Shown one piece after another: positions 44,810 to 53,406 of a DNA stretch of 64,000 nucleotides. The DNA comes from Streptomyces sp. 3214.6 (lineage in GTDB: Bacteria; Actinomycetota; Actinomycetes; Streptomycetales; Streptomycetaceae). The notes under the pieces were generated by a model, which saw nothing but the letters and a program-made list of their open reading frames with translations, had not been told where the DNA came from and did no database searches. Positions within the stretch are counted from its first letter, which is position 1, and every line of letters starts with the position of its first letter. The stretch covers positions 9,300,001 to 9,364,000 of the forward strand of contig NZ_LT670819.1 of NCBI RefSeq assembly GCF_900129855.1, given 5' to 3'. The translations under genes were made by a program, and so were the position numbers.

Positions 44810-45304
44810 CTACTCGACGAAGTACGAGTCGTGCCTGTCGAAGAACGCGGCACGCTCCTCCTCCGAGGCGTGCGCCAGCTGCGACACCTGCTCGAAGTAC
44901 TCCTCACGTGGTGCGCCCGGTGTGAACAGCAGCAGCATGTCGGCCGGGGCGTCGGAGTCGTTTCGGAAGGCGTGCAGACCGCCCTGGGGCACATGCAGGA
45001 AATCACCCTTGCGCGTGTCGACCCACTGCACACCGTCGAACACACGCACCGTGCCGTCCAGGATGTAGAACGACTCCGAGATCCGCTTGTGGAAGTGCTT
45101 CTTGGGTCCGCCCGCCTTCGGCCTCATCTCCACCCGGTACAGGCCGAACTCACCCCGCGTGGTGTCAGTGGTCGCCAGATAGTGGGTGGCGTCCTTCCCG
45201 GTTCCGCTCTCGCCGATGGCCGGTGGTGTGGTGGCAGGCCGGTAGACGGCGCTGACCTCGCCGTCCTCTCCCCAGTACTTCTGCTCCGGATACGGGTACG
45301 ACAT
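44810..45304 (-). CDS. Cupin-domain protein
   Basis: A 164-residue single cupin. Metal motif 1 is GGPKKHFHKRISESFYILDG; motif 2 is in GDFLHVPQGGLHAFRNDS. It is different in sequence from the HGH-type cupins elsewhere here. The C-terminal 35 residues are helical (EEYFEQVSQLAHASEEE). ATG 45304 follows AGGAAAGG. An exact ECF41-type promoter is about 80 bases upstream. Reaction unknown. Confidence 0.82.
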   Translation of the reverse strand: MSYPYPEQKYWGEDGEVSAVYRPATTPPAIGESGTGKDATHYLATTDTTRGEFGLYRVEMRPKAGGPKKHFHKRISESFYILDGTVRVFDGVQWVDTRKGDFLHVPQGGLHAFRNDSDAPADMLLLFTPGAPREEYFEQVSQLAHASEEERAAFFDRHDSYFVE

Positions 45305-45382
45305 GTCGCGATTCCTTTCCTGCGACGCACACGCGGTGAGGCGCCGGCGCGGGCCGCTGAAGAGCGGTCCTCTCAACAGTGA

Positions 45383-45409
45383 GACCGATGAACACCCATC
45401 GATGTGACA
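45383..45409 (-). promoter_or_regulatory. ECF41-type promoter (exact)
   Basis: On the minus strand TGTCACA (45409-45403), N16, GGTC (45386-45383), between the exporter stop and the cupin gene. Confidence 0.78.
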
Positions 45410-45431
45410 CGGGGCGCCCCAGGACGAGACG

Positions 45432-46970
45432 TCAGTCGACGACGTGGTGATGGGCGAACCGGGACACCAGCGGGGGCTCCATCAGCCAGCCGTGCGCCCG
45501 CCCGCGCAGTGGATGACGGGCCGTGTCGGCCTTCCGCAGCGTGCCGAAGGCCACCAACGCGCCGATGGCCAACAGGCCCGCACACAGCGGCATGGCCCGG
45601 CTGAACGAGGCGCCGAAGGCGGCACCTGATCGGTAGGCGTCCGGCCCCATCCCCACCAGCAGCGGCAGCGCTGCCACGGAGACCAGGCCGGAGGCGCGGG
45701 CCGCGGCGTTGTTGATGCCGCTCGCCAGCCCGGCGTTCGCGGCCTCCACCGACGACAGCAGGGTGACGCTCAGCGGGGCGACCATGATGACCATGCCGGT
45801 GCCCATCACCATCAGCGCGGGCAGCACGTCGTGGAGGTAGGACGTGCCGGGGCCGACCCGCAGCATCATCAGCATGCCGGCCCCGCACACCAGCGGGCCG
45901 ACGGTGAGGGGGATCCGCGGCCCCAGCCGTTGGGCGAGCATGCCGGAGTGGGACGAGAACAGCACCATCAGCACCGTATTGGGCAACATGGCCGCGCCGG
46001 CTGCCAGCGCCGAGTACCCGACGACGATCTGCAACTGCAGAGCGGTCAGGAAGAAGAACCCGCCCGTGCCCGCGTACACGCACAGCGTGATCAGGTTGAC
46101 CGAGCGGAACTGGCGGGACGAGAAGATCGACAACGGCATCATCGGGTCGTTGCTGCGTCCCTCCACCACAAGGAACGCGAAGCCCGCCACGGCGCTTCCC
46201 ACGGCCGCGGCCAGGACCACCGGTCCGCCGTCCCGGGCCTCGGTCAGTGCGTAGGTGGCCAGGGCGAGCGTCACAGCGCCCAGCACGGCGCCGGGGATGT
46301 CGAAGCCGAGCCGCCCTCTGCCACCGACGCCGACTGCGGGACTGTCCCGCCGGGGCGTGCCCACGGACTCCGGGACATGACGTAGCGCCACGGGCAGGCA
46401 CAGAAGCGCCGGCACAGCGCTGAGCAGGAAGGTCCAGCGCCAGCCGGGGCCGTCCACCAGCCAACCGCCCACAAACGGCCCGAGGGCCGCGCCGATACCG
46501 CCGAATCCCGACCACAGGCCGATCGCCCGGGGCCGGTCGTCCGGGTGGAACGAGGCCTCGATGATCGCCAGTGAGCCGGGGGTGATCAGGGCGCCGCCGA
46601 CGCCCTGCAGTGCTCGGGCGGTGATCAGCGTGGTGGTGTCGGGAGCCAGACCGCACAGCAGGGATGCCACCGCGAACCACACGATGCCCATCACGAAGAG
46701 GCGACGCCGTCCGAAACGGTCGCCCAGCGAGCCGCCCAACAGGATCAGCGCCGCCAGAGTGAGCATGTAGGCGTTCGCGGTCCACTGCAGAACGCCGAGG
46801 TCGGCGTCGAAGTCGGCGCCGATGTGCGGCAGCGCGACGTTGGTGACGGTCGAGCCGAGCATGACCACGCTGGATCCCAGAACGGTGGCCAGCAGGGTCC
46901 ACCGGCCGCGCGCACTGGCGATACGGAGCGGACCCCGATCGTCCGGAGACGGAGACGGAGATGAAGTCAT
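45432..46970 (-). CDS. MFS drug exporter, EmrB/QacA (DHA2) family
   Basis: A 512-residue transporter with about 14 membrane helices. Motif A is GSLGDRFGRRR; motif C-like GFGGIGAALGPFVGG lies in TM5, typical of proton-driven multidrug exporters. ATG 46970 follows AGGAC. It starts 14 bases after the epoxide hydrolase-like gene, so the two form an operon. Substrate unknown, probably a toxic organic compound processed or spared by the neighbour. Confidence 0.88.
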   Translation of the reverse strand: MTSSPSPSPDDRGPLRIASARGRWTLLATVLGSSVVMLGSTVTNVALPHIGADFDADLGVLQWTANAYMLTLAALILLGGSLGDRFGRRRLFVMGIVWFAVASLLCGLAPDTTTLITARALQGVGGALITPGSLAIIEASFHPDDRPRAIGLWSGFGGIGAALGPFVGGWLVDGPGWRWTFLLSAVPALLCLPVALRHVPESVGTPRRDSPAVGVGGRGRLGFDIPGAVLGAVTLALATYALTEARDGGPVVLAAAVGSAVAGFAFLVVEGRSNDPMMPLSIFSSRQFRSVNLITLCVYAGTGGFFFLTALQLQIVVGYSALAAGAAMLPNTVLMVLFSSHSGMLAQRLGPRIPLTVGPLVCGAGMLMMLRVGPGTSYLHDVLPALMVMGTGMVIMVAPLSVTLLSSVEAANAGLASGINNAAARASGLVSVAALPLLVGMGPDAYRSGAAFGASFSRAMPLCAGLLAIGALVAFGTLRKADTARHPLRGRAHGWLMEPPLVSRFAHHHVVD

Positions 46971-46984
46971 GTCGCGTCCTGGCG

Positions 46985-47932
46985 TCAGTGGGCGAAGCCG
47001 TCGCGTCCGGCGTGTTCCTGTCGCAGGGCGCGCACGTCACGCACGGCGGCTGCGAACGCCTCCGGGCGTTCCTGCGGGAGATTGTGACCGGCGTCCGGCA
47101 CCTGCCGGTGCAACCGGGGACCGGTGAAGTGGTGAGCGCTTGACGAACCGTCCGTCGCCGGGAAGTTACCGTCGGCCAGGCCGTCGAGGGTGACGGTGGG
47201 AACCGTGATCGTAGGCAGTTCGGCGAGACGTCTCTCGAGATCCACGTACGCCTCGGCGCCCTGCGCGAAGCCGAGCCGGTGCCGGTACGAATGGATGACG
47301 ACGTCGGTGTAGTCGGGGTTCCGGAAGGCCTCCGCGGCTCGGGCCAGGTCTTCTTCCTCGAACGGCCACCGGGGGGAGTTCCGCTTCCAGATCACCCGGG
47401 CGACCCCCGTGGGGTCGGCGGCCAGACCGGCCTCGCCCCGCTCGGTGAGAAAGTAGTAGAAGTACCAGAACCCGGCCTCCAGTTCGGGGGCCACGGGAGT
47501 CATCGCCGCGCCGATGTCCTGGATGAGATAGCTGTTGACCGATACCAGTCCCAGGATCCGCTCGGGCCACAGGGCCGCGGCGATGTTGGCGGCGCGTCCG
47601 CCCCAGTCGTATCCGGCCACGTAAGCCCGCTCGACGCCCAGAGCGTTCATGAGCGCGATGACGTCCGCTCCCAGGGCGGCCTGCTGACCCGAACGCGGTG
47701 ACACTTCGGACAGGAACGCGGTAGGCCCGTGTCCCCGCAGGTAGGGGACGACGACCCGAAAACCGTCCTCGGCGAGCAGCGGGGCCACGTCGACGTAGCT
47801 GTGCACGTCGTAGGGGAAACCGTGCAGGAGCAGCACAGTGTCGCCGTCCGCGGGACCCGTCTCGTAGTAGGCGACCTCCAGCACGTCGGTTCTGACTCGT
47901 CGCAGAGGCGCGAGTGCGTGGCGATCTGGCAT
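46985..47932 (-). CDS. Epoxide hydrolase-like alpha/beta hydrolase
   Basis: A 315-residue hydrolase with HGFPYDVHSY, nucleophile elbow GYDWGGR (Asp nucleophile) and C-terminal DAGHNLPQERP His, matching epoxide hydrolase / dehalogenase types. ATG 47932 follows AGAGGAC; the open frame beyond 47932 runs through the terminator at 48028-48069. It is co-transcribed with the exporter. No ECF41-type promoter lies between it and that terminator, so it is probably driven separately. Confidence 0.82.
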   Translation of the reverse strand: MPDRHALAPLRRVRTDVLEVAYYETGPADGDTVLLLHGFPYDVHSYVDVAPLLAEDGFRVVVPYLRGHGPTAFLSEVSPRSGQQAALGADVIALMNALGVERAYVAGYDWGGRAANIAAALWPERILGLVSVNSYLIQDIGAAMTPVAPELEAGFWYFYYFLTERGEAGLAADPTGVARVIWKRNSPRWPFEEEDLARAAEAFRNPDYTDVVIHSYRHRLGFAQGAEAYVDLERRLAELPTITVPTVTLDGLADGNFPATDGSSSAHHFTGPRLHRQVPDAGHNLPQERPEAFAAAVRDVRALRQEHAGRDGFAH

Positions 47933-48027
47933 GAGAGTCCTCTGGATTCCGGTACGAGTGGGGGTGGCCACGGCTCGCCGCAGGCGCGCGGGGCACGAGG
48001 GCAACATCGGCGGCCGCTCGGCGCGCC

Positions 48028-48069
48028 GTCCGTCTCCTGGTCGAGGACCAGGACGACCAGGAGACGGAC
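48028..48069 (-). terminator. Strong hairpin terminator of the ahpD-like gene
   Basis: GTCCGTCTCCTGGTCG (48028-48043) and CGACCAGGAGACGGAC (48054-48069), a 16-bp perfect stem, 32 bases after the AhpD-like stop. Confidence 0.75.
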
Positions 48070-48101
48070 CGTGGGTGCCCGGTGCGCCCCGAGCGGACGT
48101 C

Positions 48102-48572
48102 TCAGCCGAACATGCCGGGCTTGTAACCGCCCGCGGGCTGCTGGTTGATGACATTGATGCGGTTGTAGGCGTTGATGACGGCGATCAGAGAGATCAGCGC
48201 GGCGAGCTGGTCCTCGTCGTAGTGCTTCGCGGCGTTCGCCCATGCCTCGTCCGACACACCGTTCGCGGCGTCCGCGGTGCGGGTGCCCTGCTCGGCCAGC
48301 TCCAGCGCCGCACGCTCGGCGTCGGTGAAGACGGTGGCCTCACGCCACGCGGCCACGAGGTTCAGACGCTGCTGGTCCTCGCCCGCGGCGATGGCGTCCT
48401 TGGTGTGCATGTCGGTGCAGAAACCGCAGCCGTTGATCTGGCTGGCACGGATGTTCACCAGCTCCACGGTGGCTGCCGGAAGTGCCGAGTGCACCACACT
48501 GGCGGCCGAGTTCAGGTGCTTCATGACCTTGCCCGCAAGGGCGTTGCCGAAGTAGTTGATACGTGCGTCCAC
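48102..48572 (-). CDS. AhpD-like carboxymuconolactone decarboxylase-family protein
   Basis: A 156-residue protein with the AhpD redox motif CGFCTDMH (Cys49, Cys52, His56), following a conserved Glu (ELVNIRASQ). Such proteins are thiol-disulphide alkylhydroperoxidases or related reductases. It is the classic neighbour of ECF41 sigma factors. GTG 48572 follows GAGGAG. Exact ECF41-type promoter upstream, divergent from that of the esterase. Confidence 0.88.
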   Translation of the reverse strand: MDARINYFGNALAGKVMKHLNSAASVVHSALPAATVELVNIRASQINGCGFCTDMHTKDAIAAGEDQQRLNLVAAWREATVFTDAERAALELAEQGTRTADAANGVSDEAWANAAKHYDEDQLAALISLIAVINAYNRINVINQQPAGGYKPGMFG

Positions 48573-48611
48573 GACGGGATCTCCTCGGATGTGGGACCGT
48601 TACAACGCACT

Positions 48612-48638
48612 GACCGGGACCGCCCTCGATCTGTGACA
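48612..48638 (-). promoter_or_regulatory. ECF41-type promoter (exact)
   Basis: On the minus strand TGTCACA (48638-48632), N16, GGTC (48615-48612), for the AhpD-like gene. Confidence 0.8.
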
Positions 48639-48713
48639 GCGTTCGCCGACTACGCCCCCGTGCACGGCACAGTCGTGCCGTAATTCGCCCGCCTCGGTCC
48701 CTATTTCTTGGTG

Positions 48714-48740
48714 TGTCACACATCGGCTCCTGGCCCTGTC
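48714..48740 (+). promoter_or_regulatory. ECF41-type promoter (exact, TGTC -10)
   Basis: TGTCACA (48714-48720), N16, TGTC (48737-48740), about 45 bases before the esterase GTG. Confidence 0.78.
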
Positions 48741-48790
48741 TCATGGTGTGGAAGTCCTGTGAAACTCCACCATCTCTGAAGGAGCACACC

Positions 48791-49741
48791 GTGAGTGACA
48801 CCATTCTCGAGCCCGCCGCGCAGGAGTTCGCCGACGCGACCGCCAAACCGCCGCTGCTGTACGAGCTCGGCGTCGACGGTGCCCGCAAGCTGCTCGATGA
48901 CGTGCAGGCCCAGCCCATCGAGAAGCTCGACGTGGACGAGAAGTGGATCACCGTCCCCGCCCACGTGGGTGACGTGAGGGTGCGCATCGTCAAGCCTGTC
49001 GGCAGCAGCGGCGTGCTGCCCGTGATCCTGTACGTGCACGGCGGCGGCTGGATTCTGGGCAACGCCGGTACACACGACCGTCTGGTGCGCGAGCTGGCAG
49101 TGGGGGCGAAGGCGGCCCTGGTGTTCGTCGAATACGACCGTTCACCCGAGGCGAAGTACCCCGTCGCCATCGAGCAGGCCTACGCCACCGCCCAGTGGAT
49201 CACCGCGAAGGGGAGCGAGGAATCCCTCGACGGGTCCCGCCTCGTCGTCGCCGGTGACTCCGTCGGCGGCAACATGACCGCGGCCCTCACCCACATGGCC
49301 AAGCAGCGCGGTGACGTGACCTTCCTGCACCAGTCGCTGTACTACCCCGTCACCGACGCGGCCCAGGACACCGAGAGTTACAAGACCTTCGCCCATGGAC
49401 CGCACCTGACGGCGAAGGCCATGGAATGGTTCTGGGACGCCTACACCACCGACCCGGCCGAGCGCGCCCAGATCACCGCGTCCCCCCTGCGCGCCACACT
49501 GGAGGACCTCCAGGGTCTGCCGCCGGCGCTCGTCATCGTCGACGAGAACGACGTACTGCGTGACGAGGGTGAAGCGTACGCCCGCAAGCTCATCCAGGCC
49601 GGCGTGCCGACCACGAGCATCCGCTACAACGCCAGCCTGCACGACTTCATGATGCTGAACACGGTCCGCGGCACCCAGGCCTCGAGCGCGGCGATCGAGC
49701 AGGCCATCCACGTGCTGCGCAAGGCCCTGGGAACCAACTGA
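48791..49741 (+). CDS. HSL-family (type IV) esterase
   Basis: A 316-residue hormone-sensitive-lipase-type hydrolase. Oxyanion HGGGW (83-87), nucleophile elbow GDSVGGN (Ser157), an Asp in VDENDVLRDEGEAYA and the His in LHDFMML. Cytoplasmic. GTG 48791 follows GAAGGAG. Exact ECF41-type promoter upstream. The hydrolase 78 bases downstream is probably in the same transcript. Confidence 0.87.
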   Translation: MSDTILEPAAQEFADATAKPPLLYELGVDGARKLLDDVQAQPIEKLDVDEKWITVPAHVGDVRVRIVKPVGSSGVLPVILYVHGGGWILGNAGTHDRLVRELAVGAKAALVFVEYDRSPEAKYPVAIEQAYATAQWITAKGSEESLDGSRLVVAGDSVGGNMTAALTHMAKQRGDVTFLHQSLYYPVTDAAQDTESYKTFAHGPHLTAKAMEWFWDAYTTDPAERAQITASPLRATLEDLQGLPPALVIVDENDVLRDEGEAYARKLIQAGVPTTSIRYNASLHDFMMLNTVRGTQASSAAIEQAIHVLRKALGTN

Positions 49742-49819
49742 CACCCGTCGGGCGGTGACGCCCCCGCGGCAGCCCAGGTGCGCCGCGCATGCTGCACCAG
49801 CAAAGGAAAGGCCACTCTC

Positions 49820-50539
49820 GTGAGTGCACTGAAACCAACCATCGTCCTCGTCCACGGCGCCTTCGCGGACTCCTCCAGCTGGAACGGCGTCGTCGAAAGG
49901 CTCCAGTCCCACGACTATCCGGTGGTGGCCGCCAGCAACCCGCTGCGCGGACTGGCCGGAGACGCCGATCACGTCAGGCAACTCGTGGCCTCCATCGACG
50001 GCCCGGTCGTCCTCGTCGGCCACTCCTACGGCGGGTCGGTCATCAGCAACGCCGCGACGGGACTGAACAACGTCAAGGCGCTCGTCTACGTCGCGGCCTT
50101 CCTGCCCGACGAGGGGGAGAGCGCGGTCACCCTGTCGGGCAAGTTCCCCGGCAGCACTCTCGGAGAGACGCTGCGCCCGGTACCGGTCACGCTGCCCGAC
50201 GGAAGGCAGGTCGCGGATCTCTATATCGAGCAGAGCAAGTTTCACGACCAGTTCGCCGCCGACGTTCCCGACGACACGGCGGCGGTCATGGCCGCCATCC
50301 AACGTCCCGTGACCGATGCGGCGCTGGCTGAGGGCGCTTCAGCCCCTGCGTGGAAGGACCTTCCGGCGTGGGTTCTCGTGGCCACCGAGGACCGGAACAT
50401 TCCGCCGCAGGTGCAGACCTTCATGGCTGAGCGTGCGAAGGCCACGTTCGTGAGCCTCAACGCCTCCCACGCGGTCAGTGTCTCGCATCCCGGTGATGTC
50501 GCCCGCCTGATCAACGAGGCGGCGCAGGCGACCGCCTGA
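49820..50539 (+). CDS. Alpha/beta hydrolase, cytoplasmic paralogue
   Basis: A 239-residue hydrolase: HGAFADSSSW, GHSYGGS (Ser69), catalytic His in ASHAVSVS. It is strikingly similar to the secreted enzyme at 39773-40615 without the signal peptide. GTG 49820 follows GGAAAGG; the longer frame from 49778 has no ribosome site. Likely in one transcript with the upstream esterase. Confidence 0.83.
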   Translation: MSALKPTIVLVHGAFADSSSWNGVVERLQSHDYPVVAASNPLRGLAGDADHVRQLVASIDGPVVLVGHSYGGSVISNAATGLNNVKALVYVAAFLPDEGESAVTLSGKFPGSTLGETLRPVPVTLPDGRQVADLYIEQSKFHDQFAADVPDDTAAVMAAIQRPVTDAALAEGASAPAWKDLPAWVLVATEDRNIPPQVQTFMAERAKATFVSLNASHAVSVSHPGDVARLINEAAQATA

Positions 50540-50594
50540 GCGGACGGCTCCCTGAGTACGGCACTGTCGGGTGGTCGGTCGCGCATGCGATCGG

Positions 50595-50905
50595 CCACCT
50601 CGCCCGGCGAACGGGGATCAAACATGTGATCACCCTGTCGATCGTCGGCAGTGACGAGGTGGACTCGGGTATTACATGGGCAAACGCGCGCAGGAGGAAC
50701 TGGTCCGCGACGGAGATCTGCCATGGACAGTGCTCCGCGCCACCCAGTTCTTCGAGTTTCCTGAGCCGCTGCTGGACAACCGGTCACCGGTGGTCCTGAT
50801 GCCGAACATGCTGACTCGACCCGTTGCCGCCCGAGAGGTTGCAAAGAGGCTCGTCGACCACGTGACCGCGGGACTGGCTGAAGCGACAGCGTCGCCGGGA
50901 TGCGC
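50595..50905 (+). pseudogene. NmrA-family protein fragment, frameshifted
   Basis: GIKHVITLSIVGSDEVDSG is in one frame. One base is then missing near 50677 and the rest continues as YMGKRAQEELVRDGDLPWTVLRATQFFEF...RPVAAREVAK. The N-terminal Rossmann motif is absent. It is related to, but more diverged than, the two intact NmrA copies. Confidence 0.7.
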
Positions 50906-51185
50906 GGCGTCGTCCGCGCTGGTCCCGACCAGCGTGGCACCTCGTCCGGGCCGCGCTCCCGACGGAGCGTGCGCAGCGGCGCGTGAGACGGCGACTACGT
51001 TGCCGTACGCACCGGTGAACCGGGTGGCCGAGGTGTCCAGGAACAGATCGGCATCGTGAAGCGGCCGAGTGATGTGCGAGACGCCCGGCGAGCCCTGCGG
51101 CCGTTACGGAGTCCGGGAGCAGGCGCTCCATCGGATGCGGTTCGCCTGCTCCCGGAACGCGGCAGCAGTCAGATCTCTCAGCCTG
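50906..51185. other. Gap without a supported gene
   Basis: 280 bases between the NmrA fragment and the end of the ferritin-like gene; no hairpin, promoter or gene stands out. Confidence 0.4.
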
Positions 51186-52247
51186 TCAGGGCCGGGTTTC
51201 GACGTACTCGAATGTCGGGCCGGCCGTCGTGTCGTCTCCGTCGGGCATCGTCATCAGATTCTGTGCCTCCGACTTGAGTGCGTACATCGTGCCCGTTGCG
51301 GCTCCGAGCAGCTGCGGACTGCCGTTGAAAGCCTGTTCGAGTTGCTGGAGCAGTTGGCAGTACGTCCGGTTGAACTTCTCCTGAGCCTTCCGGATGGGGC
51401 TGCCCACGGGATGGTCTGCCAGCAGGGGGTTGGGGCGCATCGGCAGGACGCCGTCCGGGTCGATCGCGACGGTCTCACCCGTGGGTCCGGACTGCGGTGT
51501 GTCACCGCGCAGGTAGCGGCGTCCGAGCTTCAGTTCCTGGAACCGGTAGTAATGAGAAACCTCATCGCGGTCGGGATGGAAGATGTCTCGGTCGCCGTCC
51601 CAGACCTCGCCACGTGCCGTCCCCTCACCTTGTTCGACGATTTCCTCCAGGGCGGCGAGCGCTGAAGCGAGGTCCGTGACCGCGGTCAAGGTGCCGCCGG
51701 TATGGGCGAAGGGACCAGCTGTCACCTGGCGCGCCCCGTCACCGCAGAAGACTTCTGTCTCCCCGAGTTCAGCGCACAGGTGACGCAGCCCTTCTTCGAT
51801 CGCGTCATAGAACTGACCGATCGTCTCGTAGTTGTCACCTTCCGGCGGAGCGCTGGGCGCCGCCGGCTGTTCAAGACGGAGGAACATCTCGAGTGCCTCC
51901 GCCCCGAACGGAACGAGCGACAATTGCAGGGAACGGTCGCCATGGGGGAGAGGGCGAGGATGACGCTGCAGCAGCTTCGCCGGATCCAGCTGAGGCTCCC
52001 CGCCGACCGCGTTGAGCAGATTCGCCGCCAGTGCCAGGTGGATCATCTCCTCGACGAAGACGCTGCCGACCGCTTGGGCGGCGTCCGGGTTGCTCTGCGG
52101 GTCGAGAGAGTAGAGAGCGCAGAGATAGGGCGGCAGGGTGGCGTGTTCCAGTTCGATCGCCCACTGAAGGTGCTCGCGAAGGCTGTCGAGCGTTTCGATC
52201 CGTGCTGCTGTTGCCTGGCTGACATGCGACACTTCGTCGTGATTCAC
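51186..52247 (-). CDS. Ferritin-like domain protein (RebD/VioB N-terminal type)
   Basis: A 353-residue protein with a diiron-type four-helix bundle: LQWAIELEHATLPPYLCALYSL (about 29-50) and VFVEEMIHLALAANLLNAVGG supply Glu/His ligands, with a third block EVSHYYRFQEL. This arrangement matches the ferritin-like domain of iminophenyl-pyruvate dimer synthases (RebD, VioB) and related stand-alone oxidases. No bisindole pathway genes are present, so the substrate is unknown. GTG 52247 follows GGGAA. The ECF41-type promoter is about 150 bases upstream. Confidence 0.78.
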   Translation of the reverse strand: MNHDEVSHVSQATAARIETLDSLREHLQWAIELEHATLPPYLCALYSLDPQSNPDAAQAVGSVFVEEMIHLALAANLLNAVGGEPQLDPAKLLQRHPRPLPHGDRSLQLSLVPFGAEALEMFLRLEQPAAPSAPPEGDNYETIGQFYDAIEEGLRHLCAELGETEVFCGDGARQVTAGPFAHTGGTLTAVTDLASALAALEEIVEQGEGTARGEVWDGDRDIFHPDRDEVSHYYRFQELKLGRRYLRGDTPQSGPTGETVAIDPDGVLPMRPNPLLADHPVGSPIRKAQEKFNRTYCQLLQQLEQAFNGSPQLLGAATGTMYALKSEAQNLMTMPDGDDTTAGPTFEYVETRP

Positions 52248-52396
52248 GGGTTTCCCATTTCGGGTGCAGGGGGGATGGGCGTGATGCCGATGCTGCCCAC
52301 TTGTGTCACCGGCTGGTCAGAACCGTCGAATGCCACTGTCTTCACGGCACACTTTCCTGGCAGCGGGAAGGACATCGCCGACCGACCGTTGGTTAA

Positions 52397-52423
52397 GACA
52401 GGGCAGACGTCCGTTCTGTGACA
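52397..52423 (-). promoter_or_regulatory. ECF41-type promoter (exact, TGTC -10)
   Basis: On the minus strand TGTCACA (52423-52417), N16, TGTC (52400-52397), facing the ferritin-like gene. Confidence 0.72.
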
Positions 52424-52466
52424 TCACTGGGTCCCGGGAAGCCGTGACTTCGGCCCCGTTCCCAGC

Positions 52467-52493
52467 TGTCACAGATCTGTCGCGTCCCCGGTC
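52467..52493 (+). promoter_or_regulatory. ECF41-type promoter (exact)
   Basis: TGTCACA (52467-52473), N16, GGTC (52490-52493), about 100 bases before the cupin ATG. With 52397-52423 it makes a divergent pair. Confidence 0.75.
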
Positions 52494-52590
52494 ATATGGA
52501 ACAACGGGGTTAGCGACCAACTTTCACAACCATGTCTTCGGCTACTTCACAGCCCCACGACGTGGTGGACATCATGGAAGGTGCGAGACA

Positions 52591-53046
52591 ATGTCGGATA
52601 TCGGACACCATGGGCATGGGCATGGGCATGGGGATGGCAGCGAGGACGGGCCGAGTTGGACCAGGGCGGCGGAGCTGCTGCAGGATGCCGCGCCGATCAC
52701 CGTTCCGGAGGGTGCCTCGGCCATGACCATTCATGTGCACTGGGAGCCTGGGGACCCGGGCACTCCGCCGCATCGTCACTCCGGCCCGGCGTTCGGGTAC
52801 GTCACCAAGGGTGCGGTGCGTTTCGAGCTGGAGGGGGAGCCGGAGCGTGTCGTCGAGGCGGGCGGCACGTTCTGGGAGCCGGGCGGTGACGCGATTCATT
52901 ACCAGGACGGCAACGCCCTGGCCGACGAGACGACCGAGTTCGTGGTCACCATGATGTGCGCGCCGGGCAAGCCCATGCTCGAACTCGTCGACGAAGAGGA
53001 ACTCAAGCAGCGCGCCCACCTCCGGGCCCCGCGACCCACCGCCTGA
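52591..53046 (+). CDS. Small cupin protein with His-rich N-terminus, HGH-type copy 2
   Basis: A 151-residue cupin. A His-Gly repeat (HHGHGHGHG, residues 6-14) precedes the barrel and could store or chaperone metal. Motif 1 is GTPPHRHSGPAFGYVTKG and motif 2 lies in GGTFWEPGGDAIHYQDGN. ATG 52591 follows GGAAGGTG. From 52641 to the stop it is nearly identical at DNA level to 60511-60916. A hairpin terminator follows. Confidence 0.85.
   Translation: MSDIGHHGHGHGHGDGSEDGPSWTRAAELLQDAAPITVPEGASAMTIHVHWEPGDPGTPPHRHSGPAFGYVTKGAVRFELEGEPERVVEAGGTFWEPGGDAIHYQDGNALADETTEFVVTMMCAPGKPMLELVDEEELKQRAHLRAPRPTA
52641..53046 (+). repeat. Duplicated cupin segment, copy at 52.6 kb
   Basis: This 406-base stretch matches 60511-60916 at a constant offset of 7870, with only about half a dozen substitutions by eye. 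Similarity ends at the stop codon and fades upstream. Direct orientation. Confidence 0.9.
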
Positions 53047-53148
53047 CCCAGCGCGCCCCTTCCCCGAACGGAACCCTCCGCCCGGGGAAGAGAGGGCGAT
53101 GCGGCAGATCCTCTGGACGTCGAGTGCAGACGCGCCAACCACTTACGG

Positions 53149-53186
53149 CAGCACCGCCGTCGCCGAACCTGGCGACGGCGGTGCTG
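53149..53186 (+). terminator. Hairpin terminator
   Basis: CAGCACCGCCGTCGCC (53149-53164) and GGCGACGGCGGTGCTG (53171-53186), a 16-bp perfect stem with GAACCT loop, between the convergent cupin and flavoprotein genes. A Cys-containing 84-codon minus frame (53143-53397) also spans this gap; its reality is doubtful. Confidence 0.75.
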
Positions 53187-53406
53187 CTGTAGGTACGGCG
53201 AAATTGTTGGGCCGGTGAGAACCGGCCGGCGTCGCGCACGTGCCGCACATGCCGCACATGGTGCCCTCCACCCTGCGCGCCTTGCCCGCTACGGCCCGCT
53301 CCGCCCGATACATATGGGCCGCGCCACCGGCCGCCCGGCACCTGGTGCACGTCGGCACCAGTGAACTCGACGACATCCCCGATGGCGGCGGCCTCATGAC
53401 CGGCTC

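Noticed and set aside
52602..52634. Repeated CATGGG units as a CRISPR or satellite repeat
   Set aside because: It is the coding sequence of the His-Gly tail of the cupin.
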